A stretch of 64,000 nt of DNA from JBBRHQ01 sp963720735 (GTDB lineage: Bacteria > Actinomycetota > Thermoleophilia > Solirubrobacterales > 70-9), in assembly GCA_963720735.1 (NCBI GenBank), contig CAVRGL010000006.1, positions 1-64,000 of the forward strand, given 5' to 3'. Under the pieces are notes generated by a model. It saw only the letters and a program-made list of their open reading frames with translations, did no database searches and was not told the origin of the DNA. Below are positions 59,836 to 64,000 of the stretch, one piece after another (within the stretch, counting starts at the first letter, position 1; each line of letters starts with the position of its first letter). The position numbers and the translations under genes are program-made.

Positions 59836-60709
59836 ATGAGGACGCTCTCGATCGCCGCGATGCAGACGGCGCCGATCGCGCGCGATCCCGGCGCAACCCT
59901 GGACCTTCTCGCCAAGCGGGCCTCCGCCGTCAAGGACGCCGTGCCTCACGCCCAGCTCCTCGTGCTGCCGGAGCTTCACCTCTCGGCCCTGCCGGAGCTG
60001 CTCGACGAGTCCGACGGATACGCCGATTCGGTCGCAGTGTCACCTGCCCGGCCCCCTCACCGAGCGGCTCGGCGAGATCGCCCGCGCGTCGAAGCTTTGG
60101 ATCGCCGCCGGCTCGGTCTACGAGCGCTCCGACGAGGGCCACATCCACAACACCGCGGTCGTCGTCTCTCCGAAGGGCGAGCTCGCCGCTCGCTACCGCA
60201 AGGTCTTCCCCTGGCGTCCGACCGAGCGCTCCGTTCCGGGCGACAGCTTCGTCACCTTCGACATTCCGGGCGTCGGCCGGCTCGGCCTGGCGATCTGTTA
60301 CGACGGCTCGTTTCCCGAGGTGATCCGCCAGCTCGCCTGGCTCGGAGCGGAGGTGGTGATCCAGCCCACGCTCACGACGACCTCCGACCGCGAGGCCGAG
60401 CTGATCACCGCTCGGGCCAACGCGATCTTCAACCAGCTCTACGTCCTCAACGTCAACGCCGCGCAGCCGGTGGCGCTAGGGCGAAGCCTGGTCGTGGACC
60501 CCGAGGGACTGGTGCGAGTCCAGGCCGGGGAGGGGGAGGAGCTGCTCACCGACGTGCTCGATCTCCATGCCGTGGAGCGGGTGCGGAGCTTCGGCGTCGC
60601 CGGCGTGTCGCGGTTGTGGGAGCAGCTCGACTCACTGGACGGCGCTGGACCGGAGCTGCCGATGTACGGCGGCCGGATCCGTCGGCGCCCGGGCGCCCGG
60701 CGCTCTTAG
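59836..60709 (+). pseudogene. Nitrilase-superfamily carbon-nitrogen hydrolase, one-base frameshift as read
   Basis: The N-terminal frame (MRTLSIAAMQTAPIARDP to DGYADSVAV) carries the catalytic Glu in VLPELHLS. Near 60037 the coding sequence moves one base (HLPGPLTERLGEIARASKLW) and continues to 60709 with the catalytic Lys in YRKVFPW and Cys in LAICYDGSFPE. All three catalytic residues are thus present if one base is removed. Nitrilase-family amidases split C-N bonds in amides. Next to a polyamine-type ABC transporter, it could act on an amide of a polyamine or its breakdown product (inference). Confidence 0.78.
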
Positions 60710-60755
60710 CCGGACCCGACGCGATCGAGCAGCGCGGCAAGGCGCCGCGCTGAGC

Positions 60756-61895
60756 TCAGCCGGCGGCGGCAGTCTCCGGATCCGGCTCCTCACCCTCGAG
60801 GGAAGGCGTATCGCCGATGCCCGAAGGGAGGGGGCGCAGCGCGTCCACGGGTAGGTGGAGCTGCACCGGGGTGCCCTGCTCGTAAGGGATTCCGCCGCCG
60901 GTGTTCTGAACGAGCGCCTGGAGCGATTCCCCGGTGGCGGCCCGGACGATCACCTGGATCACCGAGCCCACGTAGACGACGCGCTCCACCATGGCCGGGA
61001 TGCGGTTCGGCCCCGACGGAGACCCGTGCTCTTCGAGCTCGATGCGCTCCGGTCGGATAACGATCTTCGCCTCCCCCGTGACGTCGCGGTCCGTTCCGCG
61101 CGTCTCGAGCTCGTAGCCGTCCAGCGCGACGCGGCAGGCGCTCGTGCCGGCACTGACGATGGTGGCCTGCATGAGGTTCGACACGCCGAGGAAATCGGCG
61201 ACGTAGAGCGTCTCGGGATCCTCGTAGACGTCCTGAGGCGCCCCGACCTGCTCGATGTGCCCGTCCTTCATGACCGCAAGGCGGTCGCTCATCGTGAGCG
61301 CCTCCTCCTGGTCGTGGGTGACGTAGAGGAACGTGATGCCGACCTCCTGCTGGAGCGACTTGAGCTCGATCTGGAGGGCCTTGCGGAGCTTCGCATCGAG
61401 GGCGCCGAGCGGCTCGTCAAGAAGGAGCACGGCCGGGTTGAGGACGAGAGCGCGCGCTAAGGCAACGCGCTGCTGCTGCCCGCCCGAGAGCTGGGACGAC
61501 TTGCGACTCCCGTAGCCCGGAAGCTGGACGAGCTCAAGCGCCTTGCCGACGCGCTCGCTGATCTCGGCTTTCGGCCGCTTCGCCCGCTTCAGCCCGTAGG
61601 CGATGTTGTCGTGGACGTTCAGGTGCGGGAAGAGCGCGTAGTTCTGGAACACGGTGTTGACGTTGCGCTGGTGAGGCGGCGTGTAGGCAACGTCTGTGCC
61701 GTCCAGGAGGATCTCACCGGAAGTCGGTTGCTCGAAGCCGGCGATCATTCGCAGAGTGGTCGTCTTCCCGCAGCCGGAAGGCCCGAGGAGCGAGAAGAAC
61801 TCACCATCCGGGATGTGGAGATCGATGCCGTCCACCGCGGTCACCTCGGCGAACTGCTTGGTCAGCTTGTCCAATTCGATTTCGCCGCGTGCCAT
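60756..61895 (-). CDS. potA: Polyamine-type ABC transporter ATPase
   Basis: The ATG at 61895 (MARGEIELDKLTKQF) is the family start. The 379-residue protein has Walker A GPSGCGKTT, Q loop FQNYALFPHLNV, signature LSGGQQQRVALARAL, Walker B VLLLDEPLGALD and H loop YVTHDQ, then a C-terminal TOBE domain (KIVIRPERIEL; VERVVYVGSVIQVIV) as in PotA. It powers the two permeases encoded upstream on the same strand. Confidence 0.93.
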   Translation of the reverse strand: MARGEIELDKLTKQFAEVTAVDGIDLHIPDGEFFSLLGPSGCGKTTTLRMIAGFEQPTSGEILLDGTDVAYTPPHQRNVNTVFQNYALFPHLNVHDNIAYGLKRAKRPKAEISERVGKALELVQLPGYGSRKSSQLSGGQQQRVALARALVLNPAVLLLDEPLGALDAKLRKALQIELKSLQQEVGITFLYVTHDQEEALTMSDRLAVMKDGHIEQVGAPQDVYEDPETLYVADFLGVSNLMQATIVSAGTSACRVALDGYELETRGTDRDVTGEAKIVIRPERIELEEHGSPSGPNRIPAMVERVVYVGSVIQVIVRAATGESLQALVQNTGGGIPYEQGTPVQLHLPVDALRPLPSGIGDTPSLEGEEPDPETAAAG

Positions 61896-61908
61896 TGGTC
61901 TCCCGAAA

Positions 61909-62856
61909 CTAGTTGAGGTTGAAGGCGCTGCCGAAGTCCTCCGCCGCTTTGCCCCTCTGACGCTCTCCGCGGGTGAAGACGCGCCAGAGGAGGAAGCCGG
62001 CCGTGACAATGAGGAGGGTTGACACCATCATGATCGTTGCGATCGCGTTCACAGACGGTAACGGCGCGGCGCGCGTCGCTGCGTAGATCTGGATCGGGAC
62101 GGTGTCCGTGGGTCCGCCGCTTGACAGCCACTGGCTGATGACGAAGTCGTCGGCCGAGATGGCGAACACCACGGCGGCCGAGGCGACGATCGCCGGGGTG
62201 AGCAAGGGCAGGAGGACGCTCCTCAACGCGACGAACGGCGAGGCCCCGAGATCGGCGGCGGCCTCCTCGTACTGCCTGCCGATCGAGAACAGCCGACCGC
62301 GCACGATCACGACCACGAAGGAGATCGAGAAGGTCACGTGGCCGAGGATCTGGGCGACCGTTCCCGTGTGAACGAAGGTGAAGATATGGGTGAAGACGAG
62401 GAGGAGCGACACGCCCATGACGATCTCGGGCGTGACCAACGGAAAAAGCATGATGAAGTTGGAGGTGCCGGAGCCGCGACCGCGCCAGCGGGCGAGACCG
62501 AGGGCGAGCAAGACCCCGATCGGGACAGCGATGAGAACGTCCGCTCCCGCCAGCTTGAAGCTCTGAACAAGAGAATGCCGAAGGGTCGGGTCGTGCCAGA
62601 CCGAGTCCACTGGATCCCCCCAGTACCAGCGTGTCGAGAAGGAGTCCCAGACCGTGCGCGAGCGGGTCGCATTGAAGGAGAACTGCACCGCGATCAGCAC
62701 CGGCACGATCGACCACACGATGTAGGCCCAGGTGACGGCCACCAGGAAGCGCGGCTTTCCCCATGGGTTGCGGAACCAGCCGCGAACGCGGGTCGAGCTC
62801 GAGGGCTGCGGCCTCGCTCGCTGCGGCCTCGCTCGCGGCTCGGCGATGACCGTCAT
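61909..62856 (-). CDS. potC: Polyamine-type ABC permease, PotC-like
   Basis: The ATG at 62856 overlaps the potB stop (ATGA). The 315-residue protein has six membrane helices and the binding-protein-dependent permease motif EEAAADLGASPFVALRSVLLP. Length and order of genes fit potB-potC-potA. Confidence 0.9.
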   Translation of the reverse strand: MTVIAEPRARPQRARPQPSSSTRVRGWFRNPWGKPRFLVAVTWAYIVWSIVPVLIAVQFSFNATRSRTVWDSFSTRWYWGDPVDSVWHDPTLRHSLVQSFKLAGADVLIAVPIGVLLALGLARWRGRGSGTSNFIMLFPLVTPEIVMGVSLLLVFTHIFTFVHTGTVAQILGHVTFSISFVVVIVRGRLFSIGRQYEEAAADLGASPFVALRSVLLPLLTPAIVASAAVVFAISADDFVISQWLSSGGPTDTVPIQIYAATRAAPLPSVNAIATIMMVSTLLIVTAGFLLWRVFTRGERQRGKAAEDFGSAFNLN

Positions 62857-63755
62857 ACCGCGCCCACCGTCCCGGCGTCGCGTTGGGCGCGATGGATGCT
62901 CCACATGTAGTAGAGCATGAGGATCGTCAGGAAGGCGGCAAGCACGATCGTGAGCGCGGCGCCGATCGTCGGCTGCGGGCCGCCGTGGAAGTAGAGGTCG
63001 ATCTGGTTGCCGATCAGCGACGTCGTCGGCGAGCCCGAGACGATGTTCGGCGTGTAGTAGTCGCCGAACATCGGTAGCGTGATGAGGACGGCGCCCCCCA
63101 GGATGCCGGTCTTCGAGAGCGGGAGGGTGACCGAGCGAAACGCGGTCCAGGGGCTCGCACCGAGGTCACGTGCCGCTTCCAGGTGGCTGCGGTCGATGCG
63201 ATCGAGCGCGGCAAAGAGTGGCAGGATCAGGTACGGGATGTAGCCGTAGACGAGGGCGAAGATGACGGTCGAGGCGCTCCCGCCGAGCCAGTCCCGCGGC
63301 TGGCTGAGCACGTGGGTGAACGTCAGGAAGCGGTTCACGTAGCCGTCCTCCTGCAGGAGATTCACCCAGGCGAGCATTCGCATCATGTAGCTGATCCAGA
63401 GAGGAAGGATGAGCAGAATGAGAATGAGGCCTTTCCACCGCCCCGCGTGCCGAGCCGTGTAGTAGGCGACCGGATACCCGATCAGCAGGCAGAGGGCCAG
63501 GGAGATGAGGACGTAGACGATCGTCCTGACCTCGACGTCGAACCAGATTCCTCCCGGGGCGAGCCGACCGAGGACCTCGTTGAGCCAACCCACGTTCCAT
63601 TCGAGCGGGTTCCAGGTGGGGACCGGTTGGAAGAGGACCGGGTCGACCGATCCAAACGCGACCCCAAGGACCGCATAGAACGGAACGATGAAGAGGAGAA
63701 CTAGCCAGAGAACTCCCGGGAGCGCAAGAGCGGGCCACAACCAGCGCCGGTACAC
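62853..63755 (-). CDS. potB: Polyamine-type ABC permease, PotB-like
   Basis: The GTG at 63755 starts a 300-residue six-helix protein with the coupling motif LEAARDLGASPWTAFRSVTLP and the PotB-like LPLWISYMMRMLAWVNLLQEDG. It pairs with the PotC-like protein to form the channel. A 29-base gap separates it from the binding-protein stop. Confidence 0.9.
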   Translation of the reverse strand: MYRRWLWPALALPGVLWLVLLFIVPFYAVLGVAFGSVDPVLFQPVPTWNPLEWNVGWLNEVLGRLAPGGIWFDVEVRTIVYVLISLALCLLIGYPVAYYTARHAGRWKGLILILLILPLWISYMMRMLAWVNLLQEDGYVNRFLTFTHVLSQPRDWLGGSASTVIFALVYGYIPYLILPLFAALDRIDRSHLEAARDLGASPWTAFRSVTLPLSKTGILGGAVLITLPMFGDYYTPNIVSGSPTTSLIGNQIDLYFHGGPQPTIGAALTIVLAAFLTILMLYYMWSIHRAQRDAGTVGAV

Positions 63756-63784
63756 GATGCCCTAACGCTCCCGCCCCGGACCCG

Positions 63785-64000
63785 TCAACTCCCCCCTCCG
63801 GCGAGGAAGTCCGAGTAGCCGTTCTCCCACAGCTGCTGTCCCTTAGAGGTGAGGGTCCCGTACTGCAGCGAGTCGGGCCCGAGATCATCGTTCGTCAGAA
63901 CGCTGTCCGCGAGGTTCTCGGGCACGACTCCCTTCTGCACCAGGGTGTCCGGATCGATTTCGTTCAGCGGGGGCTGATACCCGTTGAAGTCGACGAAGTT
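63785..64000 (-). CDS. potD: Substrate-binding protein of the polyamine-type transporter, C-terminal 71 residues only
   Basis: The frame enters from the window edge (NFVDFNGYQPPLNEIDPDTL) and ends at a TGA at 63785. The GYQPPLNEIDP segment resembles the C-terminal part of spermidine/putrescine binding proteins. Most of the gene lies outside the window. Confidence 0.78.
   Translation of the reverse strand, partial: NFVDFNGYQPPLNEIDPDTLVQKGVVPENLADSVLTNDDLGPDSLQYGTLTSKGQQLWENGYSDFLAGGGS

Overview
The window is high-GC bacterial DNA with many GTG starts and many 4-base GTGA or ATGA gene overlaps. The gene families present point to an actinobacterium: TatA, a CopC-CopD fusion, YcnI, MalT-type and TPR-LuxR regulators, TreT, phosphoketolase, and a ydaO-type leader before a cell-wall peptidase. 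A soil Thermoleophilia or Solirubrobacterales-like lineage is my best guess; that is inference and rests on no marker gene.

Layout. 1-3.4 kb: a truncated MalT-type regulator (-), a coiled-coil protein and a YdeI-like protein. 3.9-10.5 kb: a secreted trypsin-like protease (-), then a response regulator, histidine kinase, MacB-like permease, ATPase and small lipoprotein, with 11-bp-spaced CTC(A/G) repeats before both the regulator and the permease. 10.9-18.0 kb (-): an overlapping operon for phosphoketolase, TreT-like trehalose synthase, acetate kinase and a P-type proton ATPase. 18.2-29 kb: a decayed GH114 gene, tatA, a methyltransferase with an FtsX-type ABC exporter, a broken peroxiredoxin-like gene, and a TPR-LuxR regulator with an alpha/beta-hydrolase homologue and a methyltransferase. 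29.8-38 kb: an unknown protein, a secreted lipase, a MazF-like toxin, an M23 peptidase, a second TPR-LuxR/hydrolase-homologue pair and a normal hydrolase. 38.5-40 kb: an intact IS1182-family element. 40.2-49.5 kb: lgt, a YcgQ/YcgR-like pair, a decayed protease, a c-di-AMP riboswitch with an M23 peptidase, then zur, znuB, znuC and a permease-binding-protein fusion. 49.6-56.2 kb: a copper cluster (CopCD, YcnI, SCO1, thioredoxin-like lipoprotein and unknown membrane proteins). 56.4-58.3 kb: a scrap zone with an IS110 element, an IS1182 fragment, an amine-oxidase remnant and a tRNA-like end. 58.4-64 kb: an MFS transporter, a frameshifted nitrilase and a polyamine-type ABC transporter.

The most unusual structure is a family of directly repeated units (near 2.9, 3.6, 10.7, 19.4, 29.2, 32.8, 34.3 and 38.4 kb, with a possible further relic near 29.4 kb). 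Most carry a short conserved stretch that reads like the 3' end of a gene, a variable spacer of about 25 nt, and the 3' half of a tRNA-Ser(CGA) with no 5' half. All lie on the + strand and separate blocks of unrelated genes, as expected for attachment-site scars or a tRNA-derived mobile repeat. No integrase is visible. A second conserved block follows two of them and truncates a third gene.

Several genes (GH114, both M23 peptidases, the second protease, nitrilase, peroxiredoxin-like) are interrupted by frameshifts, often by a single base. They may be real pseudogenes or residual assembly errors; the raw reads would decide.
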